Assembly (NCBI GenBank): GCA_003650445.1
Contig: QMQE01000046.1
Coordinates: 1-15,492 of the forward strand
DNA length: 15,492 bases
Origin: Acidobacteriota bacterium
Lineage (GTDB): Bacteria > Acidobacteriota > Holophagae > Thermotomaculales > Thermotomaculaceae
Reading direction: 5' to 3'
This document shows, in pieces, positions 6,894 through 14,983 of this stretch. A program made the position numbers and the translations under genes. The notes under the pieces are model-generated. The model did not search any database and was not told the DNA's origin. It saw nothing but the letters and a program-made list of their open reading frames with translations. The stretch's first letter is position 1. The number at the start of each line of letters is the position of its first letter.

Positions 6894-9629
6894 TTACTTT
6901 TTCTCTTTTCCCTGTAACTCTTCCAGCTTCTTCTTTGCGAATTCGCCCTGGACCTGGCCCTTATAGGCACTGGCAATTTTCCGGTAGAGCTTGGCTGCAT
7001 CATCGTAATATTCCAGCTGTTCACAGATCTTCGCCGCTTTGAAACGGGCTGTGGTAGACCACATCAGTTCATTGGAGTGCAGATAGGTCACAGCAAGATA
7101 TTGCTGCAGTGCTGGTTTCAATTTACCCTGTCCCTCAAGGCATTCGGCAATGTAGTAGGTAAGTTCCGCTTTCCTGTCCGCTGCTTCCGGCAGTTGAAGA
7201 AGTCGGTTGAACTCTGCAAGTGCCTCATCCAACAGCCCCTGTTTTTGAAACAGAAGCCCGATACGAATGCGTTCCCCAACCTGGTGGACATCCGCTGGGA
7301 TTTCCTTGAGATATTCCCGATAATGGACAATGGCACCGTCAATATCCCCGGTTTTTTCCAGTGAAACTCCGAGATAATATTGAAGGGCGAAGGCCAGTTT
7401 TGCCATGGACGGATCATTTTTCCCCAATGCCAGTTGAAACAAATCAGCTGCTTTCTTGTACTGTTTTTCCTTGAATGCAACGGCACCCAGATTGTAGGCG
7501 GCAAGGGCCGCGTATTGGCCATCGGGGTAATCCTTCACAATTTTCCTGAGGTAAGCCGGTTTCCGCGGCCGCGCGTACTGGTAGAGAAAATAATAGGACT
7601 CATCGTTTCCCGGGGCTTCGGGAAATGCCCGGATTGACATCTGGTACAGAGAAATCGCCTTGCTCAGTTTTCCCTTTTCCCGGTACTTCCGTGCTTTTTT
7701 TAATATCGCCTGCGCCCCGTGGAAACTTTCCGGGTCATTCTGAATGAAGTCCGGTTCCAGTTCCATCAGAATCTGATAATCCCCCGCGGCAATGGCGGCC
7801 GGCTCCAGCTCATGGAAGGCCAGCAGGTGAATGGTGGCAGCCGGATCCGATAATTCCACCGCTTTTTCCAGCAACTGGCGCTTTAGAACCGGGTCAGTGG
7901 CCAGGCCGGCAGCTTCGTAGAGATGAGCCGGCAGCATCGGTTTTTCAGAAAGGGCTATGTCTGTTGCATTCTCTCCGTCCTTCAGCCGGAGATAAATGTA
8001 GAAGGCCAGAGACTGATCCTTTCCGGCAAATTTTACGGCATCCTGCACTTTCCCCGAAAGTGCCAGTGCAAATGCATAGAGGCTGGCAGGCAGGCTGTTC
8101 GCTTTTGCCTCATCCAGTTCGTTAAAATATTCAGCCGCTTTGGAATACTGCTTGTCCAGATAGGCGGACAATGCCGCAAGGCGCAATGCCTTTCCCCTGT
8201 ATTTCGAGTCATTCAGGCCAGCCGCCACTTTTCCGGCATCCTGAAACATCCCATTTCTGAAATATGCATCTGCAAGAAGATAAGCGGCATCGGCCCGGAG
8301 GTTGGAATCCGGATAGTTGGCCAGAATATTCTCAAAACTCTTAACCGCCTCCGGATAAACCCCACGGTTCAACATCAGCTTCCCCAGAATAAAATATGCC
8401 TCATCGGTAATGGGAGATTTAACCCCATATTCCCGGAGAAAATCTGTTGTCAATTTCAGGGCCTGGTCCGGGTTTCCCATGTACAGAGAGGCTTTGATAC
8501 GGTTCATCAGCGCAAGTGACGCATAGGGACTGTCTGGTGCCTTCTTCAGAACTTCGCCGTAAAAACGGAATGCTCCGGCGGCATCATTGAGCTTTGTCAG
8601 CCGGTATTCTGCCAGACGGTAAAAATCATGGCCCGGTCTTGTCCCTGTCAATGCCACGGTGTGCAAAATCTCCGCCGCCCGGTTGAACCGGCGAAACCGG
8701 TCATTTATAGAGAATTCAAGTTCCATTGCCTCGCGGCTGTCTGTCAGGGTAACTTTCTCCATCAAAGCGTCCGCTTCCAAAAGCCTCCCCTGGCTCAAAA
8801 GGGCCTGGATCCGATATAGGGAGAGTGCCTCAGGAGATACCGGTTCCAGCGGTACAACGCTGCGAAAGAGGGTGTAGGCCTCTGCCGCCTTCCCTTCCTT
8901 CAGCAAAGTATGTACCTCAAATAATTTATCCTGTTTCTCTCCTGCCTTCTGAAAATAGTCGGCGGCTTGTGCATATTTTTCATCGGCAAATTTCAACAGG
9001 CCAAGATAGCGGAAAAGTTCAGGGGATTGAAAGTTTTCTTCCGCCAGTCGCCCCAGCACCCGTTTCGTTTTCCGGTACTTTTTCAAATGATAGTACGCAA
9101 TCCCGAGTTTCAGGCGGATTCCGTTGTCCATTCCCAGTTTCAGGAAACCATTGTACTGGTCCACCGCATCCTGAAATCGCTTTCTGGCATAGGCCACATC
9201 ACCGGCCAGCTGATGGTACGCTTTCAACGTGTCCGGAGACTGGCCCTTCAGGCTTTCCCTGATGGAATCCAGCTTTGCTTCCGCCTCAGGATAGCGCTGC
9301 TCCAGATAGAATGCCGTGGCATCGTAGAGAATAACAGGCACACAGGAAACAACAGACTGCCCACAGTAATCCTTCACAAATTCTGCCGCAACATGGTGTT
9401 CCCGGTCATACATCCGGGCCGAGAGGCAGGCGGAGACCAACATCTCCCTGACTTCTTTTTTATGGGAACTCTCAGGATAGGCTTCCAGAAATGCGGTCAT
9501 CCGGTCCACCGCAATGGTATAGGTTCCGTCCCGGACAAGCCCGCGAATCACCCGGTAATCATCACTTTCCCCGGCAAAACCCCCCACTGAGACTGCCAGC
9601 AGCAGTACGGCTATCAGAAACTTTCTCAT
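6894..9629 (-). CDS. Large exported tetratricopeptide-repeat protein, last gene of the T2SS operon
   Basis: A 911-residue protein with a Sec signal peptide (MRKFLIAVLLLAVSVGGFAG, likely cut after GFA), followed almost entirely by TPR-type helical repeats. Clear units include ANYPDSNLRADAAYLLADAY, YPDGQYAALAAYNLGAVAF and QYKKAADLFQLALG, plus repeats near the C-terminus (YYDDAAKLYRKIASAY). No enzymatic motif is visible. It probably acts as a periplasmic or outer-membrane-associated scaffold. Its start overlaps the gspD stop (ATGA) and it has only a weak Shine-Dalgarno (GAAAG), suggesting translational coupling to the secretin. TPR proteins such as PilF/PilW or Tgl assist secretin assembly in type IV pili, so a secretin-assembly or stabilising role is possible, but this protein is much larger and that link is inference. 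Family: generic TPR; specific function unknown. Confidence 0.85.
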   Translation of the reverse strand: MRKFLIAVLLLAVSVGGFAGESDDYRVIRGLVRDGTYTIAVDRMTAFLEAYPESSHKKEVREMLVSACLSARMYDREHHVAAEFVKDYCGQSVVSCVPVILYDATAFYLEQRYPEAEAKLDSIRESLKGQSPDTLKAYHQLAGDVAYARKRFQDAVDQYNGFLKLGMDNGIRLKLGIAYYHLKKYRKTKRVLGRLAEENFQSPELFRYLGLLKFADEKYAQAADYFQKAGEKQDKLFEVHTLLKEGKAAEAYTLFRSVVPLEPVSPEALSLYRIQALLSQGRLLEADALMEKVTLTDSREAMELEFSINDRFRRFNRAAEILHTVALTGTRPGHDFYRLAEYRLTKLNDAAGAFRFYGEVLKKAPDSPYASLALMNRIKASLYMGNPDQALKLTTDFLREYGVKSPITDEAYFILGKLMLNRGVYPEAVKSFENILANYPDSNLRADAAYLLADAYFRNGMFQDAGKVAAGLNDSKYRGKALRLAALSAYLDKQYSKAAEYFNELDEAKANSLPASLYAFALALSGKVQDAVKFAGKDQSLAFYIYLRLKDGENATDIALSEKPMLPAHLYEAAGLATDPVLKRQLLEKAVELSDPAATIHLLAFHELEPAAIAAGDYQILMELEPDFIQNDPESFHGAQAILKKARKYREKGKLSKAISLYQMSIRAFPEAPGNDESYYFLYQYARPRKPAYLRKIVKDYPDGQYAALAAYNLGAVAFKEKQYKKAADLFQLALGKNDPSMAKLAFALQYYLGVSLEKTGDIDGAIVHYREYLKEIPADVHQVGERIRIGLLFQKQGLLDEALAEFNRLLQLPEAADRKAELTYYIAECLEGQGKLKPALQQYLAVTYLHSNELMWSTTARFKAAKICEQLEYYDDAAKLYRKIASAYKGQVQGEFAKKKLEELQGKEKK

Positions 9630-11668
9630 TCTTTCAGTTTCCCGTAGATTTCTGTCCTGAATTTATCAATTTCCTTGCGGAACTCATTGGTAATTCTATT
9701 CGCATCCACCTGATTATAAATCACATGAGGTGTAATAATGATAATCAGCTCACTCTTGGACCGGCTCTGGGTCTTGTTCGAAAACAGGTACTTGACAAGG
9801 GGGATTTTGCTGAGAAGCGGAATACCGTTATCGTTATTGGTCTGACTCTGCTGAATCATACCACCTATAATCAGAGACTGGCCATCAGGTACATTCACAA
9901 TCGTCTTGGCACTGCGGTTCTTGATGGGCGGATTTCCGGAACCGGTGGACGAACCGGGGACCGAATAGGACTGGTCTATCTCCATTCGCACAATCCCGTT
10001 ATTACTGATGGAGGGTTTAACATTGAGTTTAACCCCGGTGGAAAGGTATTGATAAGATGTGCTGTTGTAAACGCCTGCATTGGTAGTCCCCGCTGCTCCC
10101 GGTACCGCGATATTGCCGCTCTGGATGGAGATCTGCTCCCCAACGTCAATACTGGCACTCTCGTTATCCAGCACCATAATATGCGGAGTGGATAAAACAT
10201 TGGTCCGGGACTTGACTTCATTCATATTGAGAACAGAGTCAATCTGAAATTGTTTGGATAAAAACGTATACGCCCCTGTAAACCCCCCGGCATCTGCTCC
10301 GGGCTGAAAGTGGAATTCGCCGCCCCTACCCGCATCTGCCTGTAAATGCTTCAGAAAGAAAGTAAATCCATAACTCAAACTCCCACTCAACGACACATCG
10401 AGAATCATCGCCTCAATCAAAACCTGTTTCTTGGGCGCATCCAGTTGTTTCAGGGTCTTTTCAATAATATTGTAATCCCGGCGGGTCGTCTTGAAAATCA
10501 ACGAGTTGTTGTTTTTGTCGGTAATGACCTTAAAATCACCCTTCAAAACCGGCCGGAGCTCCAGTTTTCCCTTACTGTCTTTGGTGGCGGTGTGTTCTTC
10601 CGAATAAAGCTCCTTAATAATGTTCACCAGGTCCTCGGCCTTGGAATTCTCCGCGTGGTAGATGAAAATCTGGGCCTCTCCAACCTCGGATTCCTTCTCG
10701 AACTTGTCGGACCAGAATTTCACTTCATCCACCACTTCCTGCAGGGGTGTAACGCACAAGAGGGCGTTGAGGTCTTTAATGGATGTAATATAGTACTTAT
10801 CTTCCGGCAGGGCTCCGTAGCCCTTGAAAATTTCAATGATATTATTGGTGACCTTTTCTGCGTCCGCGTTCTGGAACCGGATCAGCAGCATTTTTTTGTT
10901 TTTGAATATGTTCACATCAAACAGTGAGATGATATTCATAATCTTTCGAACGTAGGGCAGGCGGTCTATTATAACTACGGTAGAAGTCACCGGATCCTCA
11001 ACAATCTTACCGCCGGTGGAAATAAATTCTTTCAAAATCGGAGACAGGTCTTTGGGGGAAACAAAATGCAGGGGAATCACCTGGGTCACCCACCCTTCTC
11101 CGATCTGATCCCGGCCCACCTTGTTTCCCACGTAAACAGGTGCCCCCAGTTTGTAATCCGCCCCCTTTGTCGGGACAAAATAGACCATCCCGTCCCGGTT
11201 AACCATCGCGACATCATAGATAGAGAGGAGCAGGTGAAGGATGTTTTCCACACCGAGTCCCTCAATTGTGGAATTCAGCCGGATATTGATCCCCTTGTCC
11301 GGTACCGCAGGGTCAATCACATAGTTCCAGTGACGATAATCCGCGACTATTTTGATTACTTCCCATAAGCTGGCATCCTCCAGATTCAACAGAGGGAATG
11401 CCTCTTTTCCTTTCTTGACGGCAGCCGACGATTTCCCTTTCACAGCTGGAATCAGTGCTTTCGATGGTGTCTGGCTCGCACGGGTAGACCGCCCCCGCTC
11501 AATCACCTGATAGTGAGATTTTTCCGGTTTCGGAGTTTCAATTTCTGTTTTCTGAACCGGGCGCTTCCCGGACAGTGCCCGTTCAATCTCATTCTTGGGC
11601 ACTTGCTTTGGCGGTACGGTACAGGCTGTCATTAAAAGCATCAGGAAGATGGGCGTCAATTTCCTCAT
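9626..11668 (-). CDS. gspD: Type II secretion outer-membrane secretin GspD (lipoprotein)
   Basis: This 680-residue secretin forms the outer-membrane channel. It has a lipoprotein signal (FLMLLMTAC, lipid-modified Cys16, with Thr at +2, which permits outer-membrane sorting), then a low-complexity linker to about residue 88. N0 spans about 90-167 (PLLNLEDASLWEVIKIVADY), N1 about 195-250 (VIPLHFVSPKDLSPILKEFI), N2 about 258-323 and N3 about 330-410. The secretin core follows from about 414 (KQVLIEAMILDVSLSGSLSYG), with the signature VPDGQSLIIGGMI at 593-605 and the end SELIIIITPHVI. Some 30 charged residues follow, perhaps a short S-domain-like tail. The start has AGGA six nt upstream. The stop overlaps the next gene's start (ATGA). 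A lipidated secretin may need no separate pilotin. A PilQ or T3SS role is less likely given gspK and gspL upstream. Confidence 0.92.
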   Translation of the reverse strand: MRKLTPIFLMLLMTACTVPPKQVPKNEIERALSGKRPVQKTEIETPKPEKSHYQVIERGRSTRASQTPSKALIPAVKGKSSAAVKKGKEAFPLLNLEDASLWEVIKIVADYRHWNYVIDPAVPDKGINIRLNSTIEGLGVENILHLLLSIYDVAMVNRDGMVYFVPTKGADYKLGAPVYVGNKVGRDQIGEGWVTQVIPLHFVSPKDLSPILKEFISTGGKIVEDPVTSTVVIIDRLPYVRKIMNIISLFDVNIFKNKKMLLIRFQNADAEKVTNNIIEIFKGYGALPEDKYYITSIKDLNALLCVTPLQEVVDEVKFWSDKFEKESEVGEAQIFIYHAENSKAEDLVNIIKELYSEEHTATKDSKGKLELRPVLKGDFKVITDKNNNSLIFKTTRRDYNIIEKTLKQLDAPKKQVLIEAMILDVSLSGSLSYGFTFFLKHLQADAGRGGEFHFQPGADAGGFTGAYTFLSKQFQIDSVLNMNEVKSRTNVLSTPHIMVLDNESASIDVGEQISIQSGNIAVPGAAGTTNAGVYNSTSYQYLSTGVKLNVKPSISNNGIVRMEIDQSYSVPGSSTGSGNPPIKNRSAKTIVNVPDGQSLIIGGMIQQSQTNNDNGIPLLSKIPLVKYLFSNKTQSRSKSELIIIITPHVIYNQVDANRITNEFRKEIDKFRTEIYGKLKE

Positions 11669-11684
11669 TTCATGTCCTCACTTA

Positions 11685-12308
11685 TTAAAATGGTGTTGTC
11701 TTGCGCGATTTTTTCGGCCTTTTCTTTGTTCTGGAAGCGCCTCGGCTGGGGCCAAAGGGCGTGCTTGCGCCGCCACTTCTGACGGCCGTCCCGGATCGAC
11801 GGGGAGGCGTCCGCACCGCCGGACGCCTCCGGGGAGCAGCCATTTTCCGTTCCACGATTTTTGATGTCCGGGCACCGGATGAAACTGCTCTGTGCATACC
11901 CCCGTGGGAAGCACTGGTTTTCGGTACATTCTTCATCTTGTCCTTGGAATCTACCGTCATTCTGTATTTCTTCCCCCCAAATGCAATGGTCACTTCGTTT
12001 GGAAGAATCTGAAGGATTTTAGCACCGGTGAAGGCATCGCCCTTCTTAAACGCGCCACTGACGATTTTACGGCTCTTATCGTCCTTGTAGCGAAAGATAA
12101 CCCGCTGGTAGTTCCCAATGGAAATGATTCCATCGAGAATTGGAATATCTTTGGGTAATACCTCTTCCACCGGACCGGAAGCGTCCACCGGTTCCGCCTG
12201 CCCCCGCTGCGGATCAAACAGGTTTTTCTTTATGATACTGTCCGCCTGCTGGGCAAAAGCGGCTGTCGAAAACAATAAAATCAGCATGAAAAAGGATATG
12301 GTTTTCAC
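11685..12308 (-). CDS. gspC: GspC/PilP-like HR-domain protein with long basic tail
   Basis: A 207-residue exported or membrane-anchored protein. It starts with GTG at 12308, overlapping gspM as GTGA, with AAGGAG just upstream. Residues 3-19 (TISFFMLILLFSTAAFA) look like a Sec signal with an AFA-Q cleavage site, although the hydrophobic stretch could also be a retained anchor. KKNLFDP (27-33) is the motif that precedes the homology region in GspC. Residues about 55-120 match the beta-rich HR/PilP fold (ILDGIISIGNYQRVIF, GDAFTGAKILQILPNEVTIAF). This domain normally contacts the N0 domain of the secretin, and gspD follows after 16 nt. There is no PDZ domain. Residues 125-207 instead form a low-complexity Pro/Ser/Gly tail with about 23 Lys/Arg and one acidic residue. 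PilP is the alternative name. Confidence 0.75.
   Translation of the reverse strand: MKTISFFMLILLFSTAAFAQQADSIIKKNLFDPQRGQAEPVDASGPVEEVLPKDIPILDGIISIGNYQRVIFRYKDDKSRKIVSGAFKKGDAFTGAKILQILPNEVTIAFGGKKYRMTVDSKDKMKNVPKTSASHGGMHRAVSSGARTSKIVERKMAAPRRRPAVRTPPRRSGTAVRSGGASTPFGPSRGASRTKKRPKKSRKTTPF
11803..11830 (-). other. GC-rich perfect hairpin inside the gspC-like 3' coding region
   Basis: GGAGGCGTCCG (11803-11813) and CGGACGCCTCC (11820-11830) are a perfect 11-bp inverted repeat separated by 6 nt. It lies in the sequence coding for the Arg/Pro-rich tail of the HR-domain protein, about 135 nt upstream of the gspD start. There is no T-run after it on the minus strand, so it is not an intrinsic terminator. 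It could slow translation, protect the upstream mRNA, or simply reflect the repetitive Arg/Pro codons. Confidence 0.7.
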
Positions 12309-12862
12309 GATTTCTCCTTCTTTGACAAACCCATCACAGTAACTGTTGCCTCATATCCCCGGTAGTGCTTCAGGGAAACTTCACTGGTCGCAATCAGCTC
12401 CGGTGCCTTCTGAATCGCTTCCAGAAACCGGATAATGGCATCGTAATCTCCCTTGACTGTAATTCGGGCGCTGACCCGAAGATACCCGAACTTCTCATCC
12501 TTAGATCGTTCTTTGTAGGTATTTGTGACGGTTAAACCCTGGGCTTTTGCCAGTTTATTTGCAAGTTCCTCCAACGCTACCTGGGCCAGTTCAGCGGAGC
12601 CCCCTTCCAATGCATGCTGTTTGTTCTGCTCAATTTCCTTTTTGTATCTGGCACTTTCAGCCTCCACACCTCTTGCCTCCTGTAGTTTTTTAGTCAATTT
12701 GACAAGATTTGCGGTTAGCGCGCTCTTTCTCTTCGTAAGCTCTCCATAGCTGTCTCTCAGAGGGAATACCACAAGATTCAAGAAAACAATCAAAACTACA
12801 GCAAAAATACCAAGCTTAATGGCACGTTTTTCAGACCGTTTCAATTTCAGTTTAGTAAACAA
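12305..12862 (-). CDS. gspM: Type II secretion protein GspM (PilO-like)
   Basis: Small bitopic protein of 185 residues: a basic cytoplasmic N-terminus, one membrane helix (about 15-34, KLGIFAVVLIVFLNLVVFP), a coiled coil (about 36-80) and a ferredoxin-like domain (about 85-180) that includes KGDYDAIIRFLEAIQKAP, a segment typical of PilO/GspM. GspM pairs with GspL through these periplasmic domains to form the inner-membrane platform. The start codon is TTG at 12862, preceded by GGGGG four nt upstream. No in-frame ATG exists before the membrane helix, so the TTG start is well supported. The gene overlaps gspL by 11 nt and the next gene by 4 nt (GTGA). Fold-level identity with PilO is clear, and context makes it GspM. 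Confidence 0.82.
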   Translation of the reverse strand: MFTKLKLKRSEKRAIKLGIFAVVLIVFLNLVVFPLRDSYGELTKRKSALTANLVKLTKKLQEARGVEAESARYKKEIEQNKQHALEGGSAELAQVALEELANKLAKAQGLTVTNTYKERSKDEKFGYLRVSARITVKGDYDAIIRFLEAIQKAPELIATSEVSLKHYRGYEATVTVMGLSKKEKS

Positions 12863-14072
12863 TTTTCCCCCTGATCAGAAAGGCTGTGTAGCCATCGGAC
12901 ATTTCCTTGCTGGAACCACTCTTCTGAACGCCGGTAAAGAATTTCGATTCGTCCAGCTTTCGGATCAAGGTGTACATATCCTTTGATTTTCCATTAAAAT
13001 CAAAGGAATTGTTCCGCCGAATGTTGATGGAAGTCGCGTAAGAATCAAGTGGCGTTATGCTGGTCAGCTCCTGAAGCACGCTACAGACCTTCTTTTTCTT
13101 TTTCAATATCTCCCGGTAAAACTGAACCTGCGCCTTTAACTGATCCCGCCTGTCCACCTTCTTCACCAGTTTCATAGCCTGTTTTTTCTTTGTATCATAG
13201 TTCTGCTGCAGGGTGTTCACCTCACCCCGAAGCCCGAGATAATCCCGGATCAGGGAAGTGCTGTAGATGCCAGCAGCCACCACCAATACGGCAATACCGA
13301 TATATCGCCATAACTTACGGTGTACTTTTCGTTCCTTGACCGGCAGAAGGTTAGCGACGGGAAGCGTTTTTTCTTTCAGTAGTGCCAGCAGTGAGGATGC
13401 AGGAGACTCCGGCATGTCTTTTTTTTCTGCATCAGGAAATGAATCCGAAATACCCGGAATCTCACCAAAACAAGTGACCGGAGTATCTTCAGGTGCGCGA
13501 AGCCCGGAGAGAAAACGGAACAAGGTCTGAGACAAGGGACAACCTTCTCGGCATTTCAAGAACGAAACGGGAAAACCGTCTTCCAGGTATGCGCCGAGGA
13601 CACTGGTCCCATCCTGAAAAAGGACAAGGCCCCCTGTCACCCCTTGCCTCAGTGCATGGGCGAGAAAAAGTACCTGCATGGGAAGAATCCCGCTGAGTTC
13701 CGATGCTTTCCCCGCTGCCTGCTTCCGGATTTCCTGATACCGGGATTCACGGATTACAGTGGCCAGAACCTTCAACTGCCCTTTCTCTTTGGTATAAGCC
13801 ATGCCAATCCGAATGCCTTCCCGGACCGGCTCTTTTTCCAGTACAAAGGAACGAACAACTTCGTTCAGATTTTCTTCCACCTGAGCCGGTAATCTCAGTG
13901 AATACAGAATGACATCTTCAGATGGAACCAGATAGAAGGTGTCAAATTGATTTTCCGGCTCATCCTCAATAGAAACCGGCTGGATTTCCCTCTTTTTAAC
14001 GGTGAAATACTCGTCCCGGTCTTCTGAAATCAGGCGGAATGCTTTTGAGAAATAATCAGTCAATATGTCCAT
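12852..14072 (-). CDS. gspL: Type II secretion inner-membrane assembly protein GspL (PilM/PilN-like)
   Basis: Bitopic inner-membrane protein of about 406 residues. An N-terminal cytoplasmic domain (about 1-245) is followed by one membrane helix (about 256-276, YIGIAVLVVAAGIYSTSLI), a basic coiled coil (about 285-330, with KKKQAMKLVKKVDRRDQLKAQ) and a C-terminal ferredoxin-like PilN/GspL domain (SITPLDSYATSINIRR onward). In T2SS, GspL links the GspE ATPase to GspM and the pseudopilus. The cytoplasmic domain is poorly conserved and only its size and place suggest the actin-like GspL/PilM fold. I prefer the ATG at 14072 over the longer ATG at 14090 because GGAGAG lies 6 nt before it, while the upstream ATG has only a distant AAGGG. 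This leaves a 13-nt overlap with gspK and 11 nt with gspM. Confidence 0.82.
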   Translation of the reverse strand: MDILTDYFSKAFRLISEDRDEYFTVKKREIQPVSIEDEPENQFDTFYLVPSEDVILYSLRLPAQVEENLNEVVRSFVLEKEPVREGIRIGMAYTKEKGQLKVLATVIRESRYQEIRKQAAGKASELSGILPMQVLFLAHALRQGVTGGLVLFQDGTSVLGAYLEDGFPVSFLKCREGCPLSQTLFRFLSGLRAPEDTPVTCFGEIPGISDSFPDAEKKDMPESPASSLLALLKEKTLPVANLLPVKERKVHRKLWRYIGIAVLVVAAGIYSTSLIRDYLGLRGEVNTLQQNYDTKKKQAMKLVKKVDRRDQLKAQVQFYREILKKKKKVCSVLQELTSITPLDSYATSINIRRNNSFDFNGKSKDMYTLIRKLDESKFFTGVQKSGSSKEMSDGYTAFLIRGKIVY

Positions 14073-14983
14073 TCGTGTCTCTCCAGCCATTTGATAGTGC
14101 GCCCTTGAACCTGGAATGTCTCTTCCACTGCCAGTGTCTGCTTACCCCGCAAAATCGTGGCGCGTAGCGTCATTATATCGGCATTCCTGGTTGTTGTAAA
14201 ATACCGTGTCGCATTACTGAAAGAATTGGGACTCACCAGGTTCGCCAGATCCGACATGGTTTGAAATGGTTTTTCCTCCCTTGCCGCAATAATTGAGTCC
14301 GTTTCTTCATCTGTAGTTTCCATCATGGCCTGAATCAATGCCCGGGAAGCCGCATTGATATCCAGTTTGCTTCCGGCTTCCCGAACGGTGAAAAAATCAG
14401 TCAGCGGCGGATATTTATCACTGCCGTAAAACATTTCCTCGTCAATGCCCTTGATCAGAAGAAGTTCCCGGATATCTTCAATCTTGTTATTATGGGGGAA
14501 ATACGGAAAAGGAAGCCCCTGATAATAATCATCCTCCGCACCGCCGGGATGCAGGAGATTGTCTCTATCCACCCAGTCCTGAATAGATGCGATAATGTCG
14601 TTGGCTTCGTCCTCTGTTTTGTCATACTTCATGAAGATCTCCCTCCACACATCCTGACGAACCTTCTGGATTGATAGTTTGGATGTAACTGGAATACGGA
14701 TAACTTTCACCTTTGATCCGCCAATATCGTAGTTGAAAACAGACTGATTCCGCTCTGCCGGGTCCAGGTCCTTCCGGGTGGGCAACTGCAGGATGTCATA
14801 AAATGCCCGTTGAATTCCCCCCTCCAGTTCCAGAAATCCTCCGGTTCTGGCATTGAGATAGGCCTGGCTTCTAAAAAATACCCGGGTGCGCAGGGACAGC
14901 ATAGCAGACAGAACCGCCAGTGCCGCCACAATCCAGAGAACCAGCAGCAGGATTGATCCCCGTTCAGAAGCGGCGTTTCGCAT
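14060..14983 (-). CDS. gspK: Type II secretion pseudopilus tip protein GspK
   Basis: This 307-residue protein has a class III prepilin-type start: a short leader ending in ERG, cleavage expected after Gly9, then the hydrophobic helix SILLLVLWIVAALAVLSAML. The residue at mature position 5 is Leu, not Glu, as is characteristic of GspK among pseudopilins. The family hallmarks follow in order: DWVDRDN (about 136-142), GAEDDYY (148-154), a YFPHNNKIEDIRELLLIKGI segment, and KLDINAA (206-212) opening the helical SAM-like domain. Length is normal for the family. GspK caps the pseudopilus with GspI and GspJ in the periplasm. The start is ATG with an AAGGAG about 10 nt upstream inside the end of gspJ. 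Identification is secure. Confidence 0.92.
   Translation of the reverse strand: MRNAASERGSILLLVLWIVAALAVLSAMLSLRTRVFFRSQAYLNARTGGFLELEGGIQRAFYDILQLPTRKDLDPAERNQSVFNYDIGGSKVKVIRIPVTSKLSIQKVRQDVWREIFMKYDKTEDEANDIIASIQDWVDRDNLLHPGGAEDDYYQGLPFPYFPHNNKIEDIRELLLIKGIDEEMFYGSDKYPPLTDFFTVREAGSKLDINAASRALIQAMMETTDEETDSIIAAREEKPFQTMSDLANLVSPNSFSNATRYFTTTRNADIMTLRATILRGKQTLAVEETFQVQGRTIKWLERHEWTY

Noticed and set aside
6719..7024. Minus-strand 101-codon frame spanning the end of the TPR gene and the spacer
   Set aside because: It is out of frame with the TPR gene, Arg/Lys-rich without a domain, and has no ribosome binding site; its coding part is explained by the TPR frame.
7923..9590. Two plus-strand open frames of about 200 codons opposite the TPR gene
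   Set aside because: Their Cys/His/Phe/Gln-rich translations look non-natural, and the minus-strand frame codes continuous TPR repeats.
9491..10195. Long plus-strand open frame of 234 codons
   Set aside because: It lies wholly antisense to the well-supported gspD and TPR genes, and its translation has no recognisable domain. It is a shadow of their codon pattern.
11701..12012. Plus-strand 103-codon frame opposite the gspC-like gene
   Set aside because: The minus-strand frame continues the HR-domain gene to a stop 16 nt before gspD, and the plus frame has no recognisable content.
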